The notes: generated by a model from the letters alone, not told the origin. Positions 24,592 through 34,143 are shown, numbered from the stretch's first letter. The stretch: DNA of 35,014 bases from Puniceicoccus vermicola (GCF_014230055.1 NZ_JACHVA010000028.1:1-35014); one strand, 5' to 3'. Numbers and translations: made by a program.

Positions 24592-25110
24592 GTGAAAACC
24601 TCTATCCTGCTCATCACCCTTAGCGGCGAAGACCGCCCCGGAATCGTTAGCGAAACTGCAGCAAAAGTGCACGCCCACCAAGGGAACTGGGAGCGCAGCC
24701 GCCTGATTCACCTTTCCGGACGATTCGTCGGACTTCTTCAGGTCAGCGTCCCTGAGGATCAGCGGGAATCTCTCCGCGCCGATCTCCTCTCCATCGAAGG
24801 TCTCGAATTGACCATCGCTGACGGCACGGGAAGCCGCAGCACCAACGCCACTTCCTTCCAAGTAAAGCTCGTCGGGGCCGACCACCCGGGAATCGTCAAC
24901 GAAGTCTTCGGAGCCCTCTCTTCTCTCGGGCTGAACGTGGAATCCATGTCCACCCGCACCGAAGCCGCCGCCGATTCCGGAACTCTCCTTTTCCGGGCCG
25001 AAGCTCGGCTATCCTCGCGCGAGCCGATGCAGGAGGCCACCGTCCAAGACCACTTGGAAGAACTCGGGCAAGATCTCCTCGTCGAAGTTTCGGCGAACGA
25101 AGCCGGTTGA
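24592..25110 (+). CDS. Double ACT-domain protein, GcvR-like
   Basis: A 172-residue protein built of two ACT domains. The first begins SILLITLSGEDRPGIVSETAAKV (about 4-26) and the second VKLVGADHPGIVNEVFGAL (about 91-109). Each has the DxPGIV loop that binds small ligands, commonly amino acids. The arrangement is that of GcvR-type regulators of glycine metabolism and related formyltetrahydrofolate-linked ACT proteins. No DNA-binding domain is present. It starts with GTG (24592) and is followed 12 bp later by a DUF3293 gene, probably in one operon. The ligand and target are unknown. Confidence 0.88.
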   Translation: MKTSILLITLSGEDRPGIVSETAAKVHAHQGNWERSRLIHLSGRFVGLLQVSVPEDQRESLRADLLSIEGLELTIADGTGSRSTNATSFQVKLVGADHPGIVNEVFGALSSLGLNVESMSTRTEAAADSGTLLFRAEARLSSREPMQEATVQDHLEELGQDLLVEVSANEAG

Positions 25111-25122
25111 TTTTTCTCTGCG

Positions 25123-25497
25123 GTGAATCCGGCCTACCGCAGTGCAGTTTTCCTGGTGGAGGGAACTCTACCCGCCACCCACTTCTCCATTGTCACCGCC
25201 TACAATCCGAACGGAGTCCTCACTGATTCTGCATCCAACGCCGTCGCCGATCAGCAACTCCTCCAGGCCATTCAACAGACCGGAGAGTCACCCGTCAGAA
25301 TTACCGGCATGTCCCCCGACCGTTCTCATCAAGAACTCGGATGGTCGATTGAGGACGAAGAAGAAGCCCTCCGACTCGCTCAAAAATTTTCCCAAGTCGC
25401 CCTCTATCGAGTGATCGAGGAAGACCTCTTCCTCATCGAACGAGAAACGGGAACCCGCGAAAAACTCGGAAAATGGCAGGACTTTGTTCGTCAATAG
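25123..25497 (+). CDS. DUF3293 protein
   Basis: A 124-residue soluble protein with the DUF3293 pattern: a strand ending in FSIVTAYNPNG, an Asn-containing helix (SNAVADQQLLQAI), then ITGMSPDRSHQELGWSI and a helix (EEEALRLAQKFSQVALYRV) ending in a strand. The family is uncharacterised. It starts with GTG 12 bp after the ACT-domain gene and ends 68 bp before tRNA-Arg. Confidence 0.8.
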   Translation: MNPAYRSAVFLVEGTLPATHFSIVTAYNPNGVLTDSASNAVADQQLLQAIQQTGESPVRITGMSPDRSHQELGWSIEDEEEALRLAQKFSQVALYRVIEEDLFLIERETGTREKLGKWQDFVRQ

Positions 25498-25565
25498 ACC
25501 AACCGCTTTCCTTCTTTTTCCTTTCGCTCCGTCCCTTCTTTCGATTAGAACCAACTCATTCCAAA

Positions 25566-25642
25566 GCGAGGGTAGCTCAGTTGGATAGAGCATCGGCCTT
25601 CTAAGCCGGCGGTCGTGGGTTCGAATCCCACCCCTCGTGCCA
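25566..25642 (+). tRNA. tRNA-Arg (anticodon UCU)
   Basis: A full cloverleaf is readable. The acceptor GCGAGGG pairs with CCCTCGT (first pair G-U). The D arm is GCTC/GAGC. The anticodon stem TCGGC/GCCGG carries loop CTTCTAA, which gives anticodon UCU for AGA. The variable loop has five bases. The T arm is GTGGG-TTCGAAT-CCCAC, then discriminator G and an encoded CCA. The last eight bases (TCGTGCCA) are also the junction sequence of the tandem repeats that follow. Confidence 0.97.
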
Positions 25643-26366
25643 ACGCCTTCGCGAAGCGAAAATCGATCCCCCCCTGTCACGCCGTAGCACGTACCCGGGT
25701 GCCTAAAATCACGCGCACATCACTGGTTCGGCCCGTCCAACCAAACGCATCCTTAGCACCTGCGAAGGCGGATCGTGCCAACGCCTTCGCGAAGCGAAAA
25801 TCGATCAAAAACCACCCCCCTGTCACGCCGCAGCACGCACCCGGGTCCCCAAAATCACGCGCACTTCACTCGTTCGGCACCTCCGACAAAACGCATCCTC
25901 AACACCGGCGAAGGCGGATCGTGCCAACGCCTTCGCGAAGCGAAAATCGATCCCCCCCTGTCACGCCGCAGCACGCACCCGGGTCCCCAAAATCACGCGC
26001 ACATCACTGGTTCAGCCCGTCCAACAAAACGCATCCTTAGCACCGGCGAAGGCGGATCGTGCCAACGCCTTCGCGAAGCGAAAATCGATCCCCCCCCTGT
26101 CACGCCGCAGCACGCACCCGGGTCCCCAAAATCACGCGCACATCACTGGTTCAGCACTTCCGACAAAACGCATCCTCAACACCGGCGTAGGCGGATCGTG
26201 CCAACGCCTTCGCGAAGCGCGAAATCGATCCAAAAACACCCCCCTGTCACGCCGCAGCACGCACCCGGGTTCCCAAAATCACGCGCACATCACTGGTTCA
26301 GCACCTCCGACAAAACGCATCCTCAACACCGGCGAAGGCGGATCGTGCCAACGCCTTCGCGAAGCG
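25637..26366. repeat. Five tandem repeats of 138-147 bp plus a partial sixth, starting at the tRNA-Arg 3' end
   Basis: Copies start with GTGCCAACGCCTTCGCGAAG at 25637, 25775, 25921, 26059 and 26198, with a partial copy at 26345-26366. Unit lengths are 138, 146, 138, 139 and 147 bp. The length differences come mainly from a short A-rich insertion after CGATC in copies 2 and 5. Each junction can form a hairpin (GCGAAGGCG, loop GATCGTGCCAA, CGCCTTCGC), and CTTCGCGAAG is itself palindromic. The first copy shares its first bases with the tRNA. Unit lengths are not multiples of three and the long frames across them are low-complexity, so I do not call a gene here. Confidence 0.93.
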
Positions 26367-26385
26367 TTCCTGCAAACAGCGGAGT

Positions 26386-27381
26386 CTATCCTTCCAGCTT
26401 GGCGGTAAAAAGGGCTTCGATCAAAGGGTCCAGACCTTCGCCCAACTCGGCGCAGATCGGGAAAACGGGACAATCGATTCCGTCCTTCAAGCGCTTCAGG
26501 TTTTCGTCGAAACCCGGGAGGTCCGTCTTATTGGCGGCAACAAACATCTGCTTCTTCACCAACTTCTCGTCGTAGAGTTCCATCTCCTTGAGCAAGACTT
26601 TGTAATCTTCGACCGGATCGCGCCCATCTGTCGCCGCTCCATCGATCACGATCAAGAGGACACGACAGCGCTCAACGTGGCGCAAGAATCGATGTCCGAG
26701 ACCCCGATTCTCTGCGGCTCCCTCAATCAGACCGGGAATATCCGCAATCGCGAGTTTCCGGTAGTCATGGTTCTCATTCTCCGAAGTCATCCCCACAAAG
26801 GGATCGACCGTGGTAAACGGATAAGGGGCGCTCTTCGGAGTCGCATTGGTCAATCGGGCGAGAAGCGTCGATTTCCCCGCATTGGGAAACCCGATCAGTC
26901 CGACGTCCGCGATCGTCTTCAACGAAAAGGTAAACTCGCCGAATTGTCCCGGCTTGCCTTCGGTAAACTCGCGAGGAGCTTGGTTGGTGGAAGACTTGAA
27001 GTGAAGATTTCCCAATCCACCTTGTCCTCCTTTCAGCAGACGGTAACGCTGATCGTGCTCGAGAAGCTCACAGACGACCCGACCATTCTCGTTCTTCACA
27101 GTCGTCCCAATCGGAACCATGAGCGTCTCATCGTCCCCGTTCTTTCCATCCTTTTGACTGCCTTTGCCACTCTCTCCGTTCTGCGCCTTCCAATGCGGCT
27201 GGAAACGGAATGCCCGCAAGTCGCTGACATTGCGATCTGCCTGCAAATAGAGATCCCCCCCTTTGCCGCCATCGCCTCCATTGGGCCCACCCTTGGGAAT
27301 ATATTTAGCCCGATGAAAACTGGCACAACCGTGCCCACCGTTTCCGGCACGAAGAATAACTCTGGTCTGATCGTAAAACAT
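26386..27381 (-). CDS. obgE: GTPase Obg
   Basis: Essential GTPase associated with the 50S subunit and stress control. About 331 aa. The glycine-rich Obg fold occupies residues 1-155 (VILRAGNGGHGCASFHRAKYI, GGDGGKGGDLYL, GGQGGLGN). It is followed by the G domain with G1 GFPNAGKST, G3 DIPGLIEGA, G4 NKTDLP and a C-terminal CAELGEGLDPL. The C-terminal OCT domain is absent or very short. The open frame extends 73 codons upstream, but the ATG at 27381 directly precedes the conserved Obg start. It ends 20 bp from the tandem-repeat block and is divergent from ppc with 243 bp between them. Confidence 0.96.
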   Translation of the reverse strand: MFYDQTRVILRAGNGGHGCASFHRAKYIPKGGPNGGDGGKGGDLYLQADRNVSDLRAFRFQPHWKAQNGESGKGSQKDGKNGDDETLMVPIGTTVKNENGRVVCELLEHDQRYRLLKGGQGGLGNLHFKSSTNQAPREFTEGKPGQFGEFTFSLKTIADVGLIGFPNAGKSTLLARLTNATPKSAPYPFTTVDPFVGMTSENENHDYRKLAIADIPGLIEGAAENRGLGHRFLRHVERCRVLLIVIDGAATDGRDPVEDYKVLLKEMELYDEKLVKKQMFVAANKTDLPGFDENLKRLKDGIDCPVFPICAELGEGLDPLIEALFTAKLEG

Positions 27382-27624
27382 AATTGGTGAGGAGAGTGTG
27401 CGGGTTTCTCCCTCAACTTCTACAACAAAGATCAGCCTTTCATGAACCCGGTCTATTTTCACTGACGCAGAATCACCCTCATCATTGGATTCTCGCGTTC
27501 TCCGGAGCTGGACCCAGCAAAGTCGCCACGAATCCCCATTCCGTTTGACGAATCGTTTCTCGACAAGTAATGAGATTTCATCGGCACTGAAAAGAAACAC
27601 TACTCACCACGATTAGATTTAAAA

Positions 27625-30444
27625 ATGGAAGAACCATTGAGCTACGAAGATAGAATCCGGATCGGATTCGATAAAATTGACAATGACCTCCAGTTCCTCA
27701 TGCGGTGCTTCCGGGAGGTTCTCATCGAACTCGGTGAAACCGAGATCGCCCAAAACCTTCCCTGGATCGGCGAAGGCGCTCCTGCTTCGGATAAGGATCT
27801 GGGGCCGGGAATGATTCAGGCCACCTCGATTTCCTTTCAACTTCTCAATATGGTCGAAGAAAATTCGGCCAACCAGATGCGCCGGCTCAACGAACGCTCC
27901 AATGGACCGCTTCACGAGTCCGGACTCTGGGGTTATTACTTCCGCAAGCTCCGCGAAGACGATTGGACGCCCGAACAGATCGCCCAGATTCTCCCCTGCC
28001 TCCGGATCGAACCGGTTTTGACCGCCCATCCCACCGAATCCAAGCGTGTCACTATTCTTGAGCAGCATCGCGAGCTCTACATCCAACTGGTTCATCTTGA
28101 GAACCGGATGTGGACCCCGAATGAACGGATCTCGATCGAAAACGAAATCAAAACCGTTCTCGAGCGCCTTTGGCGAACCGGCGAAACTCTCTTGGCCAAA
28201 CCCAGTGTTGCCGCCGAGCGATCCTCTCAACTCCACTACTTTGACAATGTATTCCCCGAGGTGCTTCCCCACGTCGACCGTCACCTCGAGGAAGCCTGGG
28301 AAGCGAACGGCTGGGACCTTTCCCTCATCGAGAATTCGACCCACCGCCCGCGCCTCCGTTTCGGAACGTGGGTGGGAGGCGATCGTGACGGACACCCTCT
28401 CGTCACCGCCAAAGTTACGCGGGAATCACTCCTCAATTTCCGCGAAAATGCCCTCCGCCTCCAAGAGCGCAAGCTCTCCCAGCTGCGGGCTCGCCTCAGC
28501 CTCTCCGACATTCTGCAATCTCCTACCGAGGAATTGCAGGGTAAAATCGATGCCATGGTTTCGCAAATCGGCGATGAGGCCCATGCCATTCTCAAGCGCA
28601 ATCCGCATGAGCCTTGGCGCCAGTTCATCAGCCTCTTGATCGCCCAGCTTCCACCGGTCGATTTTGATCCGTCGGATTCGCAATATCCTGCCAGCCGATA
28701 CTATCGATACTCCTTCAATCTCGTAGCCGATTTGCGAATTCTCCGCGATTCCCTCGTTGAGATCGGTGCAGACCGGGTCGCGCGGATGGATGTTGATCCC
28801 GTTCTGCGCAATATTGAAGTCTTCGGATTTCACTTGGCCTCACTCGACATTCGTCAAAACAGCGTTTTCCACGAAAAGGCCATCGACCAGATCCTGGAAC
28901 GTGCCGGGATGCAGAACTTTGGCTACAGCTCCTGGTCTGAAGAGGAGCGCCTTGAGTTTCTACAAACTGAGCTGGAATCGACCACCCCTCTTCTTCCCGC
29001 CGGAGAAACTCCAGGACAGGAAGCCGAGGCCGTCATCGCGGCGTTTCGCGAGGTGGCCCGCTACATTGACCGCCACGGAGATGAAGGAATCGGCTCCTAC
29101 ATTCTCAGTATGACCCGGTCGGCATCCGACCTCCTCGCCGTCTACTTCTTGGCCCGGGAAGCCAACCTCCTCCGGAAGCTCGACTTCGGAGTCATCTGCC
29201 TGGTCCCCGTAGTTCCTTTGCTGGAAACTTTGGAAGACCTGCAGAACGGACCGGGGATTCTCAAAACATTCCTGTCGCACCCCGTCGCTCAGAATTCACT
29301 GCACTGGATGCACCGCCGTGGAGGAATGCTCGCCAAGAAGGGTGTCGGACTGGATGCCGAGGTCGCTACCGATTTCAAGGCCCTCGACCTACCCGTCCAA
29401 CAGGTGATGATTGGCTACAGCGACAGCAATAAGGACAGTGGAATTCTTTCGAGCCAATGGGGTCTCCATCGCGCCCAGAAAGACATCGCTCAACTGGCTC
29501 AGGATCTCGGATACCGCATCCGATTCTTCCACGGACGCGGGGGCACCATCAGCCGCGGAGCCGGACCCACTCACCGTTTCCTCGAGGCGCTCCCTGCAAC
29601 TGCGTTGGAGTTCGACCTCCGCGTCACCGAACAAGGCGAAACCATCGCCCAGAAGTTCGCCAATCATTTGACCGCGAGCTACAACCTCGACCTCCTCGTA
29701 GCGGGCACCTGCTACCACTCTCTGCGAGTCAGCAAACAGCCCCCCACCGAACCCGCTCTCGAAGAAGCAGTCGAAAGCCTTTCGGAGGAAACCAGTAAGG
29801 TCTACCGCCAGTTACTGCGAGAACCGGGCTTCATGGATTTCTACACCGGGGCCACCCCTCTGGATGGACTCGAGAAAAGCAGCATCGGATCCCGTCCTTC
29901 CCGGCGGACGGGAGTTCGCTCCCTCGATGACCTCCGCGCCATTCCATGGGTCTTCAGCTGGTCCCAGTCCCGTTTCTTCCTTCCCGGCTGGTACGGTTTC
30001 GGAACGGGAATCATGTCTCTTGGAGAAGAACAGTTTGAGAAGATCCGCGAAGGCACTCGGTCTTGGCCCTTCCTCCGCTATGTTCTGACTAATATCGAGA
30101 CCTCGCTCTCCAGTGCTGATCCCGAAATCATGAAGGCCTATGCGGAAATGGTCCCAGACTCCGAACTGCGTCAGCGCTTTATGGACCGCATCCTGGAGGA
30201 ATTCCAACTCACTCATCAGTGCCTGGATCGCTTGTTTGGCAGCGAACAAAAAGAACGTCGCCCTCGTCTCGACAAAACAGTCCATCCGCGGAACGTCGCC
30301 CTGGAACCTCTCCACTACGAACAGATCCGTCTACTCCAGAAACTCAGAGAAGGAAACTATTCCGAAGACGACGAACCTAAGCTCACGAGCCGTCTCCTCC
30401 TCACAATTAATGCCATCTCCTCGGGGCTACGCACGACAGGCTAG
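27625..30444 (+). CDS. ppc: Phosphoenolpyruvate carboxylase
   Basis: Adds bicarbonate to PEP to give oxaloacetate, feeding the TCA cycle. 939 aa, normal for bacteria. Visible motifs are VLTAHPTESKR (catalytic His135), GTWVGGDRDGHP, YSDSNKDSGILSSQWGLHRAQ, the glycine loop FFHGRGGTISRGAGPTHRF and the C-terminal end SGLRTTG, equivalent to the usual RNTG that binds allosteric aspartate. All catalytic elements look intact. The RGAGP in the loop varies from the common RGGGP. The gene is alone on the plus strand and converges with the RAYT gene, with 21 bp between. Confidence 0.97.
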   Translation: MEEPLSYEDRIRIGFDKIDNDLQFLMRCFREVLIELGETEIAQNLPWIGEGAPASDKDLGPGMIQATSISFQLLNMVEENSANQMRRLNERSNGPLHESGLWGYYFRKLREDDWTPEQIAQILPCLRIEPVLTAHPTESKRVTILEQHRELYIQLVHLENRMWTPNERISIENEIKTVLERLWRTGETLLAKPSVAAERSSQLHYFDNVFPEVLPHVDRHLEEAWEANGWDLSLIENSTHRPRLRFGTWVGGDRDGHPLVTAKVTRESLLNFRENALRLQERKLSQLRARLSLSDILQSPTEELQGKIDAMVSQIGDEAHAILKRNPHEPWRQFISLLIAQLPPVDFDPSDSQYPASRYYRYSFNLVADLRILRDSLVEIGADRVARMDVDPVLRNIEVFGFHLASLDIRQNSVFHEKAIDQILERAGMQNFGYSSWSEEERLEFLQTELESTTPLLPAGETPGQEAEAVIAAFREVARYIDRHGDEGIGSYILSMTRSASDLLAVYFLAREANLLRKLDFGVICLVPVVPLLETLEDLQNGPGILKTFLSHPVAQNSLHWMHRRGGMLAKKGVGLDAEVATDFKALDLPVQQVMIGYSDSNKDSGILSSQWGLHRAQKDIAQLAQDLGYRIRFFHGRGGTISRGAGPTHRFLEALPATALEFDLRVTEQGETIAQKFANHLTASYNLDLLVAGTCYHSLRVSKQPPTEPALEEAVESLSEETSKVYRQLLREPGFMDFYTGATPLDGLEKSSIGSRPSRRTGVRSLDDLRAIPWVFSWSQSRFFLPGWYGFGTGIMSLGEEQFEKIREGTRSWPFLRYVLTNIETSLSSADPEIMKAYAEMVPDSELRQRFMDRILEEFQLTHQCLDRLFGSEQKERRPRLDKTVHPRNVALEPLHYEQIRLLQKLREGNYSEDDEPKLTSRLLLTINAISSGLRTTG

Positions 30445-30465
30445 ACCGAAAACCAGAGAACGGAT

Positions 30466-31416
30466 TTAGCTGAAGAGATCTTTCCGCAATCCTGTTCCCA
30501 CAGAGAGATCTCCCCAGTCAGCTCCCTCCATGGCATGAGCCCGGCGAGGTCGCCTTCGTTCAGTGGGATCAGCCTTTACATGGGCGTCCACAAAATCCGC
30601 AGATCCAATGACCATCCCATCCGTAAAATAGCGAATTCGGCACCGAAGAAGTACAGAGAGTGGAAGTTTCCCCTTCTCTGCCAACACTCGCAAAGCCTCC
30701 TCTCGATCGATGGATTCCTTTTCAGATTTCTCACCAGCTCCCGCTCCATACAAAGTCTGCCGATAACCCGCCAAATCCCGATCAACAATCAGTAAACCTG
30801 CCCGAGCCATCCGCCCACCGCCAATGGCCTCGCCATATCCGCAAAAACGATAGTCTTTCGGATCCTCCACGATCCCGGCTCGAACCGCATTCAAATCAAT
30901 ATAGGCGGCAACCGTTCGCAACGCCCATCGATCGCCCTCGACCAAAACACTCTTAAAGCGTTCCGACCAAAGAGGTCCAAACCGATCACGGCTGCGATTA
31001 AACCACAAAGAGAAGCGTTGTTTCAGCGTCTTCATCAACCAGGAGACATCGTGCATTCGCCGAACGAGATCCCTTCGAATCACTGCAGCATCCGAAGAAT
31101 CTTCGGCCAAAGTCTTCGCCAAAACCTCCGCTCTCATTGGTTGCCAAGGCGTAGGCTTTGGATAGAGCCGACGATACCGCCGAACCAACTCCGCATCCGA
31201 AACCTCCGTATCCCCTGAAGGCACGTCCACCAATAAATGGAAATGATTCTTCATTACCGCATAAGTCACCACCCGGATCCCCGAAAACTCCGCCACCTGC
31301 CAGATCATTTTCCGCAGAACCTCCCTCTCCCGGTCCCCAAACCAAGCCTCACCATTCACAGTGCGGCTCATCAAGTGGTAGTAAGCCGTCTGTTTCTCAA
31401 CCTTGTACCTCTTCAT
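30466..31416 (-). CDS. RAYT-like (Y1/IS200-type) transposase, catalytic Tyr not evident
   Basis: A 316-residue protein with the HUH endonuclease fold: YYHLMSRTVNGEAWF at the start, then TYAVMKNHFHLLVDVP with the metal-binding His58 and His60. The helix that should carry the nucleophilic tyrosine reads KQRFSLWFNRSRDRFGPLW and has Phe at both places where relatives have Tyr. The C-terminal extension (RIRYFTDGMVIGSADFV) is typical of the long RAYT group common in Verrucomicrobia and Planctomycetes. Such single-copy genes are thought to move or maintain REP hairpins. An AGGGGATC sequence precedes the ATG and a TATAAT lies about 50 bp upstream. No terminal repeats are seen. Confidence 0.88.
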   Translation of the reverse strand: MKRYKVEKQTAYYHLMSRTVNGEAWFGDREREVLRKMIWQVAEFSGIRVVTYAVMKNHFHLLVDVPSGDTEVSDAELVRRYRRLYPKPTPWQPMRAEVLAKTLAEDSSDAAVIRRDLVRRMHDVSWLMKTLKQRFSLWFNRSRDRFGPLWSERFKSVLVEGDRWALRTVAAYIDLNAVRAGIVEDPKDYRFCGYGEAIGGGRMARAGLLIVDRDLAGYRQTLYGAGAGEKSEKESIDREEALRVLAEKGKLPLSVLLRCRIRYFTDGMVIGSADFVDAHVKADPTERRRPRRAHAMEGADWGDLSVGTGLRKDLFS

Positions 31417-31490
31417 GATCCCCTATCCAATTCAGAATCTCCCGAATATCAATATTTTTTTTACCAGGTTTATTATATTGACATAAATGA

Positions 31491-31871
31491 TTAAGAACGA
31501 GGTAAAACTAGGAGTCCAAGGATGATGACGCCTCCGAAAACCATTCCAGCAGCGACGGGCCACGTCTTCCGCTTTGCGGCTATGCCTAACAGCCATTTTC
31601 GGGCGAGCCACAGGTGTAGCAGGATGAGAATGATGAAGATGTAGCCAGTCCAGAGGTGAACCTCCGTCCAATCGTGATGACTCAGCCCCAGGATCGAGAC
31701 TCTCCCTCTGCCTTGGCCGTGCCCATGGGGAAATCGAAATTTTAACAGGAGGCCAGTCCCCACCATGACGCAGGCCGCCCAATAGAGGACCAAGTTTAAA
31801 ATTCTCCGAAAAGTGGTTTCCGTTGATGCTTTCAACGAGGAGAGTATTTCCAAAAATATCAGGATTAGCAA
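31491..31871 (-). CDS. DUF4405-type membrane protein
   Basis: A 126-residue protein with three transmembrane helices: ILNLVLYWAACVMVGTGLLL, YIFIILILLHLWLA and VAAGMVFGGVIILGLLVL. Histidines at SHHDWTEVHLWTG and LLHLWL are placed as in DUF4405 and cytochrome b561-like proteins, where they can ligate haem. The start codon is uncertain: the longest frame begins at a TTG (31871), and TTG codons further in are equally possible. It is divergent from fumarase. Electron-transfer partners are not adjacent. Confidence 0.75.
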   Translation of the reverse strand: MLILIFLEILSSLKASTETTFRRILNLVLYWAACVMVGTGLLLKFRFPHGHGQGRGRVSILGLSHHDWTEVHLWTGYIFIILILLHLWLARKWLLGIAAKRKTWPVAAGMVFGGVIILGLLVLPRS

Positions 31872-31917
31872 CTCTTACTTATTGCGAACGCAGAAGCAGT
31901 TCTACTAAACTTCTTTA

Positions 31918-33567
31918 ATGGAAAAGAATTTCAGTTATCAAACGCCGATGCCCTTGGGGAAGGACGAGACCCAGTTTCGCCTGTTGACCGATCAGTACGT
32001 CTCGGTAGCGGACTTTGATGGAACGTCGGTTTTGAAAGTTGCCCCTGAAGGATTGCAGGAACTGGCCAAGGCCGCCTTTCATGACGTCGCCTTCTTTCTG
32101 CGTCCGGCCCACCTGAAACAGGTGGCGGCGATTCTGGGGGATCCGGAAGCCAGCAAGAATGACCGCGACGTTGCTTTGACCATGTTGAAGAACGCCGAAG
32201 TCGCTTCCAACAGTGTCCTCCCCTTCTGTCAGGATACCGGGACAGCCACCATCGTGGGAAAGAAAGGCCAGCAGATTTGGACGGGAGTGGACGATGCGGA
32301 ATGGCTTTCGAAGGGGGTTTTCGACACCTACACGGCCGAGAATCTTCGTTACTCGCAGACGATCCCTCTCGACATGTATCGGGAGAAGAACAGCGGATGC
32401 AATCTGCCCGCGCAAATTGATCTCTACGCGACCAAGGGGATGAGTTACGATTTCCTCTTTGTCGCCAAGGGTGGAGGATCGGCCAACAAGACCTATCTTT
32501 TTCAGGAAACCAAAGCATTGCTCAATCCGGTCTCTTTGGAAAAATTCCTGATCGAGAAGATGGCAACACTCGGCACAGCGGCCTGCCCTCCCTATCACAT
32601 CGCTTTTGTCATCGGAGGAACTAGCGCGGAGACCAATTTGAAGACGGTCAAACTCGCCAGCACGAAGTATCTGGATTCGCTGCCTACCGAAGGTAATGAA
32701 GGTGGCCAAGCGTTTCGCGATCTGGAGATGGAAAAGCGTCTTCTCCAAGCGAGCCAAAAACTCGGGTTTGGCGCTCAGTTTGGCGGCAAGTACTTTGCTC
32801 TCGACGTGCGGGTAGTCCGCCTTCCCCGGCACGGAGCCAGCTGCCCGGTGGGTATGGGGGTTTCCTGCTCGGCGGACCGGAACATGAAGGGCCGGATTGA
32901 CGAGAATGGGATCTGGTTGGAAAAACTGGAAACCCGGCCCGGCCAGTACATTCCGGATCATCTTCGCGAGCCTGACTATCAAGGAGTCGTCTCCGTCGAC
33001 CTCAATCGACCGATGAAGGAGATCCTCGCGCAGCTGACCGAATATCCAGTCAAGACACAGCTTTCCCTCTCGGGAACGATCGTAGTGGCCCGCGACATCG
33101 CTCACGCGAAGATCAAGGAGCGGCTCGACTCCGGCCAAGGCATGCCGGAATACCTGCAAAATCATCCGGTGTACTACGCCGGTCCGGCCAAGACTCCCGA
33201 CGGCATGCCCAGTGGCTCGTTCGGACCGACGACCGCCGGTCGCATGGACAGCTATGTCGGGCCCTTTCAGGAGGTAGGCGGATCCATGGTGATGATTGCC
33301 AAGGGGAATCGCAGCCAGCAAGTGACGGATTCCTGCAAGGCGAATGGCGGATTCTATCTCGGCTCGATTGGCGGCCCCGCCGCCCTACTCGCCCAAGACA
33401 ACATCCGCAAAGTCGAGGTTCTGGAATATCCCGAATTGGGCATGGAGGCCGTGTGGAAAATCGAGGTCGAAAACTTCCCTGCCTTCATCCTGGTCGATGA
33501 TAAGGGGAACGATTTCTTCTCCGAAATCCGCGATAAATGCGAGTCCTGCGTTGCGGCCGTTCGATAG
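31918..33567 (+). CDS. fumA: Fumarate hydratase, class I (iron-sulfur)
   Basis: Interconverts fumarate and L-malate in the TCA cycle. 549 aa, matching E. coli FumA/FumB (548). The three cysteines that hold the oxygen-sensitive 4Fe-4S cluster are at Cys104 (LPFCQDTGT), Cys223 (GTAACPPY) and Cys317 (GVSCSADRN), almost the same numbering as in E. coli. [12 protein letters not shown] and the C-terminal [13 protein letters not shown], the substrate-binding portions, are intact. It is a fused single-chain enzyme rather than the two-subunit alpha/beta form. No ribosome binding site is seen. slyD follows 52 bp downstream. Confidence 0.96.
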   Translation: MEKNFSYQTPMPLGKDETQFRLLTDQYVSVADFDGTSVLKVAPEGLQELAKAAFHDVAFFLRPAHLKQVAAILGDPEASKNDRDVALTMLKNAEVASNSVLPFCQDTGTATIVGKKGQQIWTGVDDAEWLSKGVFDTYTAENLRYSQTIPLDMYREKNSGCNLPAQIDLYATKGMSYDFLFVAKGGGSANKTYLFQETKALLNPVSLEKFLIEKMATLGTAACPPYHIAFVIGGTSAETNLKTVKLASTKYLDSLPTEGNEGGQAFRDLEMEKRLLQASQKLGFGAQFGGKYFALDVRVVRLPRHGASCPVGMGVSCSADRNMKGRIDENGIWLEKLETRPGQYIPDHLREPDYQGVVSVDLNRPMKEILAQLTEYPVKTQLSLSGTIVVARDIAHAKIKERLDSGQGMPEYLQNHPVYYAGPAKTPDGMPSGSFGPTTAGRMDSYVGPFQEVGGSMVMIAKGNRSQQVTDSCKANGGFYLGSIGGPAALLAQDNIRKVEVLEYPELGMEAVWKIEVENFPAFILVDDKGNDFFSEIRDKCESCVAAVR

Positions 33568-33619
33568 GTTTTTCGGTTCTCCCTTGCAATTCAGGCTCTC
33601 CTTCCCCGCGATAGGGGTC

Positions 33620-34102
33620 ATGGAAATTGAAAAAGATCGCGTCGTCACCATGCATTACACCCTCCGCGGGGACAACGGAAGTGTCCTCGATTCTTCGGAA
33701 GGGAAGGATCCACTCTCCTATTTGCACGGTCATGGAAACCTGATTCCAGGTCTCGAAACTCGTATCGAAGGCAAAACTGCCGGAGAGGAAATGGATGTCC
33801 AAGTTCCCTCCGGAGAAGCCTACGGAGCAGTCGACCCGGAGAAGAAATTCGATGTGCCACGCTCCCAGTTCCCACCGGATGCCGAGCTCGAACCCGGCAG
33901 CCAGTTCCGCGCTGAAGGAGAAGGAGGCCCCGTCGTCGTCCGAGTCGATTCCGTCGAAGGCGATACCGTGAAGATTGATGCCAACCACCCTCTCGCGGGT
34001 GTTGACCTAAATTTCAAGGTCAAGGTGGTCGAAGTTCGCGAAGCCACCGCCGAAGAAATCGAGCACGGACACTCGCACGGAGCCGGCGGTCACTCGCACT
34101 AA
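33620..34102 (+). CDS. slyD: FKBP-type peptidyl-prolyl isomerase, SlyD-like
   Basis: A 160-residue proline isomerase and chaperone. The FKBP half begins KDRVVTMHYTLRGDNGSVLDSS and contains the insert-in-flap domain (PSGEAYGAVDPEKKFDVPRS), ending in HPLAGVDLNFKVKVVEV. The tail EHGHSHGAGGHSH is histidine-rich, as in SlyD proteins that bind nickel and other metals. The open frame extends upstream in a shadow of fumarase; the ATG at 33620 is preceded by AGGGG and starts the conserved domain. A strong terminator follows. Confidence 0.94.
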   Translation: MEIEKDRVVTMHYTLRGDNGSVLDSSEGKDPLSYLHGHGNLIPGLETRIEGKTAGEEMDVQVPSGEAYGAVDPEKKFDVPRSQFPPDAELEPGSQFRAEGEGGPVVVRVDSVEGDTVKIDANHPLAGVDLNFKVKVVEVREATAEEIEHGHSHGAGGHSH

Positions 34103-34143
34103 GCGAACCGTCCTTCCGGGCCAGAACCCAGATTTTACACACT

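Noticed and set aside
25635-26366. Attachment sites of an integrated element at tRNA-Arg
   Set aside because: The direct copies of the tRNA end recur every 138-147 bp and enclose no integrase or cargo.
25615-26575. Long open frames across the tandem-repeat block
   Set aside because: Unit lengths are not multiples of three, the products are low-complexity Arg/Pro/His-rich repeats with no start signal, and the frame runs on into obgE antisense.
31915-33321. 468-codon minus-strand frame opposite fumarase
   Set aside because: Shadow of the conserved class I fumarase reading frame.
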